From CAZTTG01 sp964615935 (GTDB lineage: Bacteria; Planctomycetota; UBA1135; GCA-002686595): a stretch of 27,835 nucleotides of DNA. The stretch lies in NCBI GenBank assembly GCA_964615935.1, contig CAZTTG010000086.1, positions 1-27,835 on the forward strand, given 5' to 3'. Positions 7,703-15,318 of the stretch are shown piece by piece. Below the pieces are notes generated by a model. It worked only from the letters and a program-made list of their open reading frames with translations. It was not told the DNA's origin and made no database searches. Each line of letters opens with the position of its first letter. The first letter of the stretch is position 1. A program made the translations under genes and the position numbers.

Positions 7703-9958
7703 ATGGGTTCTTCGAGGAAGGTCTGGATCGCATTCTGGTCGGTGGTCGTGCTGTCGTTCGCGGTACTGGGATACTACGGTCGCCAGATCTACGTGGAGGC
7801 GCCGCCGATCCCCGAGCGGGTGGTGACGTCCGCTGGTGACCTGGTCTTCACGGGCGACGACATCCGCAAGGGCCAGCAGGTCTGGCAGTCGATCGGTGGG
7901 CAGGAGCTGGGCTCTGTCTGGGGCCATGGCGCCTATGTGGCGCCCGACTGGTCGGCCGACTGGCTGCACCGCGAGATGGTGGCCATGCTCGACCTGATGG
8001 CTCATGATGCTCACGGCCGGGCGTATGAGTCCCTGCCGCCCCCGGAGCAGGCGGCTCTTCGAGAGAGTCTGCGGATCGATGTCCGGACCAACGGCTATGA
8101 CGCGGCGAGCGGTGATCTGACGATTTCCGCTGTGCGGGCCGAGGCGGCCGGTCAAGTGGCAAGGCACTACGACGCCCTGTTCGGCGATGACGCTTCGCTG
8201 GACGAGCTCCGGGAAGACTATGCCCTGCGGAAACCGACGGTCGAGGATCCCGAGAGGCGGGCGGCACTTCGAGCGTTCTTCTTCTGGACCTCGTGGGCCT
8301 GTTCTGCCGATCGGCCCGGCACGGGGATCTCCTATACCAACAACTGGCCGGCCGAGAACCTGATCGGGAACCGGCCGACGCCGTCGATCTTCATCTGGTC
8401 GGTGATCAGCATCCTCGGTCTCCTGGCCGGTATCGGTGCCCTGGTCTGGTTCATGGCGGCCGGCAAGAAAGAGGAAGAGAGGCCCGCCCCCGGCAAGGAC
8501 CCCCTGCTCGGTCTCCAACCGACCCCTTCGATGCTGGCCACGGTCAAGTACTTCTGGGTCGTTGCGGCACTGATGGTCGTACAGACCCTCGTCGGCGTCA
8601 TCACGGCCCACTACGGAGTCGAGGGGCAGGCGTTCTTCGGCGTCGAGCTGGCCGATTGGCTCCCGTATTCGGTCGCCCGGACCTGGCACGTTCAGTTGGG
8701 GATTTTCTGGATCGCCACGGCGTGGTTGGCAACCGGCCTCTTCGTCGCCCCGGCGGTCTCCGGCAAGGAACCGGCGTTCCAGCGGTTGGGCGTCAACGTG
8801 CTCTTCGGCGCTCTACTGGTGATCGTCGTTGGCTCCCTGGCCGGGGAGTGGCTGGGCGCCATGCAGAAGCTGGATCTCGGAACCAACTTCTGGTTCGGGC
8901 ATCAGGGCTACGAATACGTTGATCTGGGTCGTTTCTGGCAGATCTTCCTCTTCGTCGGCCTGTTCATCTGGCTCTTCCTTCTCATTCGCGCCCTGATGCC
9001 CGCGTTGAAGAGTGACAAGGAAAGCGGACCCCTGCTGCGGCTCTTCGCCGTCGCTTCGGGGGCCATTGCTCTCTTCTACGGCGCCGGCCTGATGTGGGGT
9101 AGCAGCACCCCCTTGAGTATCGTCGAGTACTGGCGGTGGTGGGTCGTCCACCTCTGGGTCGAGGGCTTCTTCGAGGTCTTCGCCACCGTCGTCATCGCCT
9201 TCCTCTTCGCCCGAATGGGTCTGGTTCGCGCGTCCACCGCGGGCAAGGCGGCGATCTTCTCCAGCACCATCTACCTGACCGGTGGCATCATCGGGACGAT
9301 GCACCACCTGTACTTCGCCGGAACGCCGACGGGCGTCCTGGCCTGGGGTGCCGTGTTCTCGGCGCTGGAGATCGTGCCCCTGGTCCTGGTGGGCTTCGAG
9401 GCCGTGCAGAATCTGCGTGAGGCCAAGTCCGCCGATTGGGTCAGCCACTATCGTTGGCCGATCTACTTCTTCGTCGCGGTGGCTTTCTGGAATCTGATCG
9501 GGGCCGGCCTGTTCGGTTTCCTGATCAACCCGCCGCTGGCCCTCTACTACATGCAGGGCCTCAATCTGACTCCGCTCCACGGCCACACGGCGTTCTTCGG
9601 CGTCTACGGCATGCTGGGCATCGGCCTGATGCTCTTCAGCCTCCGGGCGATGAAAACTCAGGCCGTCTGGAGCAGCAAGGTGCTGCGCTTCTCCTTCTGG
9701 TCACTCAATATCGGCCTGGCCCTGATGGCTCTGATCTCCCTGTTGCCGATCGGGTTGATCCAGACCGTTGCCGCCGTGCAGCACGGCCTGTGGTATGCCC
9801 GGTCGGCGGAGTTCATGCAGCAGGAGTTGCTTCAGAACCTGCGCTGGCTTCGAGTGATCGGTGACGTCATCTTCTCCCTGGGCATGGTCGGAATCGGCGT
9901 CTTCATCGTCGGACTGAAGACCGGGTGGTCCGTCGAAGGCACCCGCCAGGACGGATAG
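7703..9958 (+). CDS. norZ: Quinol-dependent nitric oxide reductase (single-subunit qNOR)
   Basis: The protein has 751 residues. It reduces two NO to N2O with electrons from quinol in the cytoplasmic membrane. After the first membrane segment comes a periplasmic domain of about 200 residues with the qNOR hallmarks QQVWQSIGGQELGSVWGHGA and ADWLHRE. It contains no CxxCH haem c motif, which separates it from cytochrome c-dependent NorB/NorC. About a dozen membrane helices of the haem-copper oxidase type follow, with conserved histidines in VVHLWVEG, TMHHLYFAG and GHTAFFGVYG. The ATG at 7703 is preferred over 7688 because the upstream ATG overlaps the Shine-Dalgarno GGAGGA. Codon use differs from the neighbours: by hand count 12 of the first 80 codons end in A/T, against 1 of 80 in the permease gene at 10529. 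No accessory nor genes are adjacent, so it may serve NO detoxification. Confidence 0.95.
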   Translation: MGSSRKVWIAFWSVVVLSFAVLGYYGRQIYVEAPPIPERVVTSAGDLVFTGDDIRKGQQVWQSIGGQELGSVWGHGAYVAPDWSADWLHREMVAMLDLMAHDAHGRAYESLPPPEQAALRESLRIDVRTNGYDAASGDLTISAVRAEAAGQVARHYDALFGDDASLDELREDYALRKPTVEDPERRAALRAFFFWTSWACSADRPGTGISYTNNWPAENLIGNRPTPSIFIWSVISILGLLAGIGALVWFMAAGKKEEERPAPGKDPLLGLQPTPSMLATVKYFWVVAALMVVQTLVGVITAHYGVEGQAFFGVELADWLPYSVARTWHVQLGIFWIATAWLATGLFVAPAVSGKEPAFQRLGVNVLFGALLVIVVGSLAGEWLGAMQKLDLGTNFWFGHQGYEYVDLGRFWQIFLFVGLFIWLFLLIRALMPALKSDKESGPLLRLFAVASGAIALFYGAGLMWGSSTPLSIVEYWRWWVVHLWVEGFFEVFATVVIAFLFARMGLVRASTAGKAAIFSSTIYLTGGIIGTMHHLYFAGTPTGVLAWGAVFSALEIVPLVLVGFEAVQNLREAKSADWVSHYRWPIYFFVAVAFWNLIGAGLFGFLINPPLALYYMQGLNLTPLHGHTAFFGVYGMLGIGLMLFSLRAMKTQAVWSSKVLRFSFWSLNIGLALMALISLLPIGLIQTVAAVQHGLWYARSAEFMQQELLQNLRWLRVIGDVIFSLGMVGIGVFIVGLKTGWSVEGTRQDG

Positions 9959-9969
9959 CGAGGCACCAC

Positions 9970-10005
9970 GCCGCTCCGGCACGATGCCGGGGCGGCCTCT
10001 TTTTT
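9970..10005 (+). terminator. Rho-independent terminator of the nitric oxide reductase gene
   Basis: GCCGCTCCGGCA (9970-9981) pairs with TGCCGGGGCGGC (9985-9996), a 12-bp stem with one U-G pair and a CGA loop. CTCTTTTT follows. It begins 12 bp after the stop codon and is the clearest intrinsic terminator in the window. Confidence 0.92.
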
Positions 10006-10150
10006 CGGAAGAACTGCCCGCCCTCGTCCGCGAGGACGTACTTGGGCCTCGAGTCCTGCCTGGCGAAGCCCACCTACGAGTCGCGAGGCGTGCTCTACGG
10101 CGCCCGCAATCCAAGGGGGATTCCCGCCGCGGGCCTGGACGCCCCACGCG

Positions 10151-10180
10151 TTCATGGCATGATGGCCATGTCGCCATGAA
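10151..10180. promoter_or_regulatory. Probable ArsR operator covering the arsR start codon
   Basis: Outer arms TTCATGGC (10151-10158) and GCCATGAA (10173-10180) are perfect inverted repeats. The inner palindrome ATGGCCAT (10162-10169) has exactly the same centre, so 12 of 15 symmetric base pairs match across 30 bp. The ATG at 10176 lies inside the right arm. A long dyad just at the first gene is where ArsR/SmtB repressors normally bind to control their own operon. No clear Shine-Dalgarno precedes the ATG, so the message could be leaderless. Confidence 0.7.
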
Positions 10181-10532
10181 TGACCGATCCCAGGAGCACT
10201 ACGAGGCGCGGGCGGGGATCGCCCGCGCGCTGGGCCACCCCAGCCGGCTGCGGATACTCGACCTGCTCGACGCCGAGGAGCTGTGCGTCGGCGAGCTGAC
10301 CGAACGGGTGGGGGCCGATCAGTCGACGGTGTCCAAGCACCTCGCGGTGCTGCGAAACGCCGGACTGGTCGGGGCCCGCAAGCAGGGCTCCCGGACCTGG
10401 TACCGGCTGACCTGTCCCTGCCTGCAGGGCTTCTTCGAGTGCATCGAGCGCGTGCTGCGCGAGAAGCTCGAGGACCTGCGCGCGCGGGTCGAGCCCGACC
10501 GCCGAATCGAATCGCGAGGTGAGCCGCGGTGA
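10176..10532 (+). CDS. ArsR/SmtB-family transcriptional repressor
   Basis: The protein has 118 residues with a winged helix-turn-helix: ALGHPSRLRILDLL, then ELCVGELTERVGADQSTVSK as the recognition region, then LAVLRNAGLV and the wing around RKQGSRTWYRL. Cysteines sit at C37 (in ELCVGEL, close to the metal-binding ELCVC box of ArsR but with only one Cys) and at C80, C82 and C89 near the C-terminus. These could bind a thiophilic metalloid or sense thiol state. Its stop overlaps the GTG start of the permease by 4 bp, so the two are translationally coupled. The dyad over its start codon suggests autoregulation. The inducer is not known. Confidence 0.9.
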   Translation: MNDRSQEHYEARAGIARALGHPSRLRILDLLDAEELCVGELTERVGADQSTVSKHLAVLRNAGLVGARKQGSRTWYRLTCPCLQGFFECIERVLREKLEDLRARVEPDRRIESRGEPR

Positions 10533-11833
10533 AGCAGTGGAAGGTGCCCGTCGCCCTGGCCTCGGTGTTCCTGACGGCCTACTACCTGCCGCTCTCCAAC
10601 GCGCGGGTGAGCGGGGCCATCCTCGAGGCCTTCAAGATGCTCCAGTGGTACGCGCGCGAGCACACCCTGGCCTGCGTGGTCCCGGCCCTCTTCATCGCCG
10701 GCGGCATCGTCACCTTCCTGTCCAAGGAGGCCGTGCTGCGGCACCTCGGACCCCGGGCCGGCAAGCTGCAGGCCTACTCGGTGGCCTCGGTCTCGGGGAC
10801 GGTCCTGGCCGTGTGCTCGTGCAGCGTCCTGCCCATGTTCGCCGGCATCTACCGCGTGGGAGCGGGGCTCGGCCCGGCGGCGACCTTCCTCTACGCCGGA
10901 CCGGCCATCAACATCCTGGCGCTCTTCCTCACCGCCCGCGTGCTGGGGCTCGAGATCGGCGTGGCCCGCGCGGTGGGCGCCATCGTCTTCGGCATCCTGA
11001 TCGGGCTGATCATGGCGGTGCTCTTCCGCCGGGACGAGAAGGCCCGATCGGCCGACGCCATGCTGATGCCCGAGGCGCCGGCCTCGCGCCGCAAGGGCTG
11101 GCAGACGGTGCTCTACTTCGCCGCCATGATGGCCTTTCTGGTCTTCAGCGACTGGTACCGGCCGGAGAAGGTGGTGGTCCGCACGGTGGCGGGCGCCGCC
11201 ATCGAGGCGGTGGTGATGCAGGAGACCCGGGACGAGGTGGTCCTGCAGGTGGAGGGGGGAGAGAAGCTCGAGCTGGCCCGCTCCGAGGTGGCCTCGGTGG
11301 AGGCGGTGGAGAGCTGGGTGACGTCGATCCACCGCGTCAAGTGGTACCTCGCCGGGCTGATGGGGCTGGCCGTCCTCCTGATGGTGTGGCGCTGGTTCGA
11401 CCGCGGCGAGGTGGCGGAGTGGATGCGCAACACCTGGGATTTCACCAAGCTGCTGGTGCCGCTCCTCTTCGGAGGTGTGTTCGCGGTCGGCTTCCTGGGC
11501 GCCCTGCTGCCCGAGGAGCAGGTGGCCGCCTGGGTGGGGAACGAGGACCTCGCCTCGAACCTGATCGCCTCGGTCGTGGGCTGCCTCTTCTACTTCGCCA
11601 CCCTGACCGAGATCCCCATCCTGGAGGCGCTGATGGAGCACGGCATGGCCCGCGGGCCGGCCCTGGCGCTGCTCCTGGCGGGGCCGGCCCTGTCGGTTCC
11701 CAGCCTGCTGGTGATCCGCTCGGTCATCGGCACCAGGAAGACCGCGGTCTTCTCCTGCCTGGTGGTGGTCATGGCCACCGTCGTGGGGATGGCCTACGGC
11801 GAGCTGACCCGAGTTGCGGCCGGAGGCGGCTGA
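10529..11833 (+). CDS. DUF318/UPF0718 (YraQ/ArsP-type) permease
   Basis: The protein has 434 residues built as two hydrophobic halves. The first half holds the family motif VCSCSVLPMFAGI (C96, C98) and AGPAINILAL. The second half holds GCLFYFATLTEIP and LAGPALSVPSLLVI. Between them, about 210-265, is a hydrophilic, strand-rich insert. Characterised relatives (ArsP) export trivalent organoarsenicals, with conserved cysteines needed; many others sit beside ArsR regulators and thioredoxins, as here. It starts with GTG within the last codons of arsR. The substrate is inferred to be a thiophilic metalloid or organometalloid, but that is not shown by the sequence. Confidence 0.85.
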   Translation: MKQWKVPVALASVFLTAYYLPLSNARVSGAILEAFKMLQWYAREHTLACVVPALFIAGGIVTFLSKEAVLRHLGPRAGKLQAYSVASVSGTVLAVCSCSVLPMFAGIYRVGAGLGPAATFLYAGPAINILALFLTARVLGLEIGVARAVGAIVFGILIGLIMAVLFRRDEKARSADAMLMPEAPASRRKGWQTVLYFAAMMAFLVFSDWYRPEKVVVRTVAGAAIEAVVMQETRDEVVLQVEGGEKLELARSEVASVEAVESWVTSIHRVKWYLAGLMGLAVLLMVWRWFDRGEVAEWMRNTWDFTKLLVPLLFGGVFAVGFLGALLPEEQVAAWVGNEDLASNLIASVVGCLFYFATLTEIPILEALMEHGMARGPALALLLAGPALSVPSLLVIRSVIGTRKTAVFSCLVVVMATVVGMAYGELTRVAAGGG

Positions 11834-11873
11834 TGCGAGGATGTGGCCCCCGAATACGGGATTGGAGCGCGAG

Positions 11874-12110
11874 ATGAAGATCGAGGTACTGGGACCGGGA
11901 TGCTCGAGGTGCGAGACCCTGGCGGAGAACGCCCGGGCGGCCGCCGAGAGCCTGGGCGTGGACTACGAGCTGATCAAGGTCTCCGACCTCGCCGAGATCG
12001 CCGGCCGCGGTGTCATGGTGACCCCGGCCCTGATCGTCGAGGGCGCGCTGAAGTCCTCCGGCAAGGTGCTCGGCCAGGCGGAGATCGAGAAGCTCCTGCG
12101 GGGGGACTGA
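11874..12110 (+). CDS. Small cytoplasmic thioredoxin-like protein (redox-active disulfide protein 2 type)
   Basis: The protein has 78 residues forming a minimal thioredoxin fold. The active site is C10-S-R-C13 directly after the first strand (GPGCSRCETL), and the cis-proline position is in VMVTPALIV. It lacks a signal peptide or membrane segment. The ATG at 11874 is preceded by GGAG. Small proteins of this type are regular companions of DUF318 permeases and could pass electrons to, or accept a thiol-bound substrate for, the permease. The gap to the permease stop is 40 bp. Confidence 0.85.
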   Translation: MKIEVLGPGCSRCETLAENARAAAESLGVDYELIKVSDLAEIAGRGVMVTPALIVEGALKSSGKVLGQAEIEKLLRGD

Positions 12111-12115
12111 CGGGC

Positions 12116-12523
12116 GTGTCGCGACAACTGCTGCAGAACGGCGCGATCGCGGCGGCGGTCATCCTGCTGGTGGCCGCGGTGGCCTGGTACAAGGGCGCCT
12201 TCGATCCGCCTGCCGGCGGCCCCGAGGGCGTCGACAGCGGACTGCCGCGCATGGTGGACTTCGGCTCGACCGTGTGCCCCGACTGCAAGAAGATGGCCCC
12301 CATCCTCGCCGAGCTGCGGGAGGAGTACGCGGGGCGCGCGATCATCCAGTTCATCGACGTGGTCGAGGACCCGGCCGCCGGCGACTTCTATCCCTACCGG
12401 GTCATGCCAACGCAGGTCTTCTACGATCGCGATGGCCAGGAACACTGGGCCCACGAGGGCTTCCTGGCCCGGGAGGAGATCGTGCGGATCCTCGGGGAGC
12501 TGGGCGCGGAGCCGCCGGAGTAG
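12116..12523 (+). CDS. Membrane-anchored thioredoxin-family protein
   Basis: The protein has 135 residues. Residues 8-24 form one membrane anchor, placing the thioredoxin domain outside the cytoplasm. The active site is C54-P-D-C57 (GSTVCPDCKKM) and the cis-proline is P98 in VMPTQVFYD. A GTG start at 12116 is used, 5 bp after the preceding stop, consistent with tight coupling. It is the natural reduction partner of the CcdA-like protein encoded next, which would supply electrons from the cytoplasm. Confidence 0.85.
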   Translation: MSRQLLQNGAIAAAVILLVAAVAWYKGAFDPPAGGPEGVDSGLPRMVDFGSTVCPDCKKMAPILAELREEYAGRAIIQFIDVVEDPAAGDFYPYRVMPTQVFYDRDGQEHWAHEGFLAREEIVRILGELGAEPPE

Positions 12524-12526
12524 CCC

Positions 12527-13204
12527 TTGGAGGCCTTCACCGAAACCCTGGTCCGGGTCATCGAGACGAGCCCCTGGCTGGCGCCGCTGGCGGCCTTCGT
12601 CGGCGGACTGCTGACCGCCGCCAACCCCTGCGTGATCGCCGCGGTGCCCCTGATGATGGCCTTCCTGGCGGGCCAGGAGGGCCGCGGCGGCCTGCTTCGC
12701 TCCTTCCTGCTCTCGCTGACCTTCAGCATCGGGCTGACCATCACCTTCGGCCTGATGTTCCTGACCGCCTGGGCGGCCTCCTCGGTCCTGAAGGAGCAGT
12801 GGTGGGTCTACGTGGCCGCGGCGGTCTGCCTCCTGATGGGCCTGCACCTGCTGGGCGTGCTGCGCTTCTCGGTCCCCGCGCCGGGCGCCGCTCAGCCCCG
12901 GCGGAAGGGCTTCGTCGGCGCGCTGCTCCTGGGCCTCCTGTTCGGCCTCATCTCGCTTCCCTGCGCCGGTCCGATCCTGGCGGTGGTGCTGGCGCTGGTC
13001 CCGGTCCACGGCCCGGTCTTCGGGGGGACGCTGCTGGTCAGCTACAGCATCGGGCACTGCGCGCTGATCCTGATCGGCGGGACGTCCATGGGGGCGGCGC
13101 AGAAGATGATCGACTCGAAGGGGCTCCGCCGCGTCAACGACTGGGCCAAGCGCATCGCCGGCGTGGTGATCATCGGGGTGGGGATCTACCTGCTCCTGAA
13201 GTGA
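12527..13204 (+). CDS. CcdA/DsbD-like transmembrane electron transporter
   Basis: The protein has 225 residues with six predicted membrane helices and the paired cysteine motifs of CcdA: NPC (C35) in helix 1 and LPCAGP (C146) in helix 4. CcdA proteins carry reducing equivalents from cytoplasmic thioredoxin across the membrane to an outside thiol protein. The likely start is TTG at 12527, three bases after the preceding stop, with GGAG in the end of the upstream gene. Here it most likely serves the anchored CPDC thioredoxin, not cytochrome c assembly, as no cytochrome maturation gene is nearby. Confidence 0.9.
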   Translation: MEAFTETLVRVIETSPWLAPLAAFVGGLLTAANPCVIAAVPLMMAFLAGQEGRGGLLRSFLLSLTFSIGLTITFGLMFLTAWAASSVLKEQWWVYVAAAVCLLMGLHLLGVLRFSVPAPGAAQPRRKGFVGALLLGLLFGLISLPCAGPILAVVLALVPVHGPVFGGTLLVSYSIGHCALILIGGTSMGAAQKMIDSKGLRRVNDWAKRIAGVVIIGVGIYLLLK

Positions 13205-13214
13205 GGGGGGACGC

Positions 13215-14018
13215 GTGAAGATCGGCCTGCTCCAGATGGCTCCGGTCCTGGGGAATCTCGCCGCGAACCTCGAGCGCCTGGACGCGCTGCTGCCGGAGCT
13301 CGAGGGCTGCCGGGTCGCGGTCCTGCCCGAGCTGTGCAACTCGGGCTACAACTTCGAGTCCCGCGAGCACGCCCTGGCCTGCGCCGAGAGCCTGGACGCG
13401 AGCCCCTTCCTCGACCACCTGGCCTCCGCCTGCGCTCGCCACGGCTTCCACCTGGTCGTCGGCCTGTGCGAGCGCGATGGCGATGAGCTCTACAACTCCG
13501 CCGTGCTGGTGGGTCCCGAGGGGCCGCTGGGCACCTACCGCAAGGTGCACCTCTTCAACGAGGAGAAGCTGCGCTTCGCGCCGGGGAACCTGGGCTTCCC
13601 GGTCTTCCAGCTCGGCGAGCTGCGCCTGGGGATCCTGATCTGCTTCGACTGGCACTTCCCCGAGGCCTTCCGGATCCTGGCCCTGAAGGGCGCCGACCTG
13701 ATCTGCCACCCCTCGAACCTGGTCATCCCCGGCCGCTGCCAGCAGGCGGTCTGCGCCCACGCGCTGCTCAACCACGTCTACGTGGCGACCGCCAACCGCA
13801 CCGGGACCGAGCGGGGCCTCACCTTCACCGGGGAGTCGCTCATCGCCGATCCCGCCGGCCAGGTCGTGGCCCGGGCCACCCGGGAGGACGCCATGTGCCT
13901 GGCGGTCGAGATCGACCTCGCGCTGGCCCGCGACAAGATGGCCACGCCGCGCAATCACATCGTGGACGACCGCCGCCCGGAGCTCTACGGGGAGCTCCTG
14001 GCGGGGGGAGGCGGATAG
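13215..14018 (+). CDS. Carbon-nitrogen hydrolase (nitrilase superfamily)
   Basis: The protein has 267 residues. The catalytic triad is visible as E39 (VLPEL), K110 (YRKVHLF) and C143 (LICFDWHFPE). It begins with GTG at 13215, after GAGGGGGG, 10 bp downstream of the ccdA-like stop, so it is probably the last gene of the same operon. Members hydrolyse amides, carbamoyl groups or nitriles; length and motifs fit the predicted-amidase branches. Whether it belongs functionally to the thiol-relay system or only shares its transcript is unknown. It converges with the lipoprotein gene 12 bp away. Confidence 0.88.
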   Translation: MKIGLLQMAPVLGNLAANLERLDALLPELEGCRVAVLPELCNSGYNFESREHALACAESLDASPFLDHLASACARHGFHLVVGLCERDGDELYNSAVLVGPEGPLGTYRKVHLFNEEKLRFAPGNLGFPVFQLGELRLGILICFDWHFPEAFRILALKGADLICHPSNLVIPGRCQQAVCAHALLNHVYVATANRTGTERGLTFTGESLIADPAGQVVARATREDAMCLAVEIDLALARDKMATPRNHIVDDRRPELYGELLAGGGG

Positions 14019-14030
14019 GGAGGTCGAGGT

Positions 14031-15131
14031 TCAGCGGGCTACGCGGCGCTCGTGCATCAGCTCCTCGAGGTGCCGGCGCAGCTCGTCCAGCTCGCGCTGC
14101 ATCTCCACCAGGCGGTGGTGCAGCTTCTCAATGTGCTCCTGACGATCGTCGGGCTGCCTGTCGCGGCTCTCCTCGCGCCGGCCCTCGGCCCGCTGCCACC
14201 GCTCCTTCAGCTCCGCGGCCATCTTGCCGGTGAACTGGGCCCTCTCCTCGTGGCCCCACTCGGCGTAGAGCTTGGAGGACCAGGCGAGGAGCTCGATCCT
14301 CGCGCCCAGGGGCGGGGCCTTCTGGACGAAGTGCCGGGCCTCCTCGTCGCGGCGCCTCTCGAGCTGCATCTCGAGCGCGCGCCAGGCGTGCTTGCAGAGG
14401 TCTCCCGAGTCCTGCCGACCCGCCTCGCGGGCGGCCTTCTCGGCGAGCTGCAGGGCCTTGACCTGCTGCTTGGCGAACTCGGGATCGACGTCCCAGCGCC
14501 TCCCGGCCTCCGACGCGGGGGCGGGCTTCCTGCGATCGCCCCCGGCCCGCTCGGCGTAGTGCCGCGCGAGCTCGGCGGTCGCGCCGGCGCGACCCTCCCA
14601 TCCCCACTTCTCCCACAGGGCGGAGGCCTTCTTCAGGAGCTTCACCCGCTCCTCGAGGCCGGGGGCCGACTCGCGCACGCGCAGGGCCTCGTCGTCCCGG
14701 CGGCCCTCGAGCGTCAGCTCCAGGGCGTGGATGGCGTGCTCCATGCGCTCGGCGGCGTCGCCCGCCTCCGCCTCCTGGAAGGCGTGGAAGGCCCAGCGGA
14801 GGATCTCCAGGTGTCGTTCGGCCACCTCCCGCTCGCGGCTGTGACCTTCGCGGCCCTGGCCCTCGCGACCGTGGCGGACTTCCTCCCGTTCGCGGCGCAC
14901 GTCCTCGGTCACGCGCGCGAGCAGCTCGAGCGCGTCGTGGCGGCCGAGCTCCTTCAGCGCCGCCATCCCCAGCTCGAGCTGGTGAATCAGCTTCTCGTAG
15001 TGCGCGTCCGGGTGAACGTCCCTCCTCTCCTCGCGCTGCGCCGACGCGCAGCCGACCAGCAGCAGGGCGGTCCCGACTCCGATCACCCAGCGCGCGCGCG
15101 GGCGCCTCGTCCCGATTCCCTCGGATCTCAT
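14031..15131 (-). CDS. Putative lipoprotein with duplicated helical repeat, function unknown
   Basis: The protein has 366 residues. A signal peptide ends in the lipobox LVGC (C28), so it should be lipid-anchored. The mature part is almost wholly charged helix. Two segments repeat: about 107-195 and about 225-312 share the pattern HA..ALE..LE-x-RRD-x-EA, then AP.L..R..LL..(A/S)S.L(W/Y).(K/E)WG.E.RA. An acidic/basic stretch (80-106) and a C-terminal coiled-coil-like helix (330-360) flank them. No family was recognised; TPR-like scaffolds are a possible comparison. The start has GGGAGGTGGAG upstream. It is divergent from the TAP-like hydrolase across 187 bp. Confidence 0.75.
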   Translation of the reverse strand: MRSEGIGTRRPRARWVIGVGTALLLVGCASAQREERRDVHPDAHYEKLIHQLELGMAALKELGRHDALELLARVTEDVRREREEVRHGREGQGREGHSREREVAERHLEILRWAFHAFQEAEAGDAAERMEHAIHALELTLEGRRDDEALRVRESAPGLEERVKLLKKASALWEKWGWEGRAGATAELARHYAERAGGDRRKPAPASEAGRRWDVDPEFAKQQVKALQLAEKAAREAGRQDSGDLCKHAWRALEMQLERRRDEEARHFVQKAPPLGARIELLAWSSKLYAEWGHEERAQFTGKMAAELKERWQRAEGRREESRDRQPDDRQEHIEKLHHRLVEMQRELDELRRHLEELMHERRVAR

Positions 15132-15318
15132 GACTCCACCTCCCGTGGAAGAACGGGCCCCGGCTCGGGAGCCCGGTGCGGCGATCCCACCATGCTAGCG
15201 CCGGCGTGGGGCCTCGCCCGGGAATCCCGCCGCGGGCGAGCGTGTAAGGGAAGTATCGGAACCGCCGCGGCGTGAGGTGGGGGCCCCCATCGCATAGGAT
15301 CGGCATCGGAGGCCGGAC

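Noticed and set aside
4657..7839. 1060-residue plus-strand open frame
   Set aside because: It is the antisense or off-frame shadow of the beta-lactamase, cupin, M14-like and reductase genes. Its composition is Arg/Gly/Pro/Ala-rich and it has no domain.
10007..10110. Minus-strand stretch ending near DEGGQFF, resembling the DxGxQF motif of a DDE integrase
   Set aside because: Only about 25 residues are open between a stop and the terminator. The resemblance is too short to call a transposase remnant.
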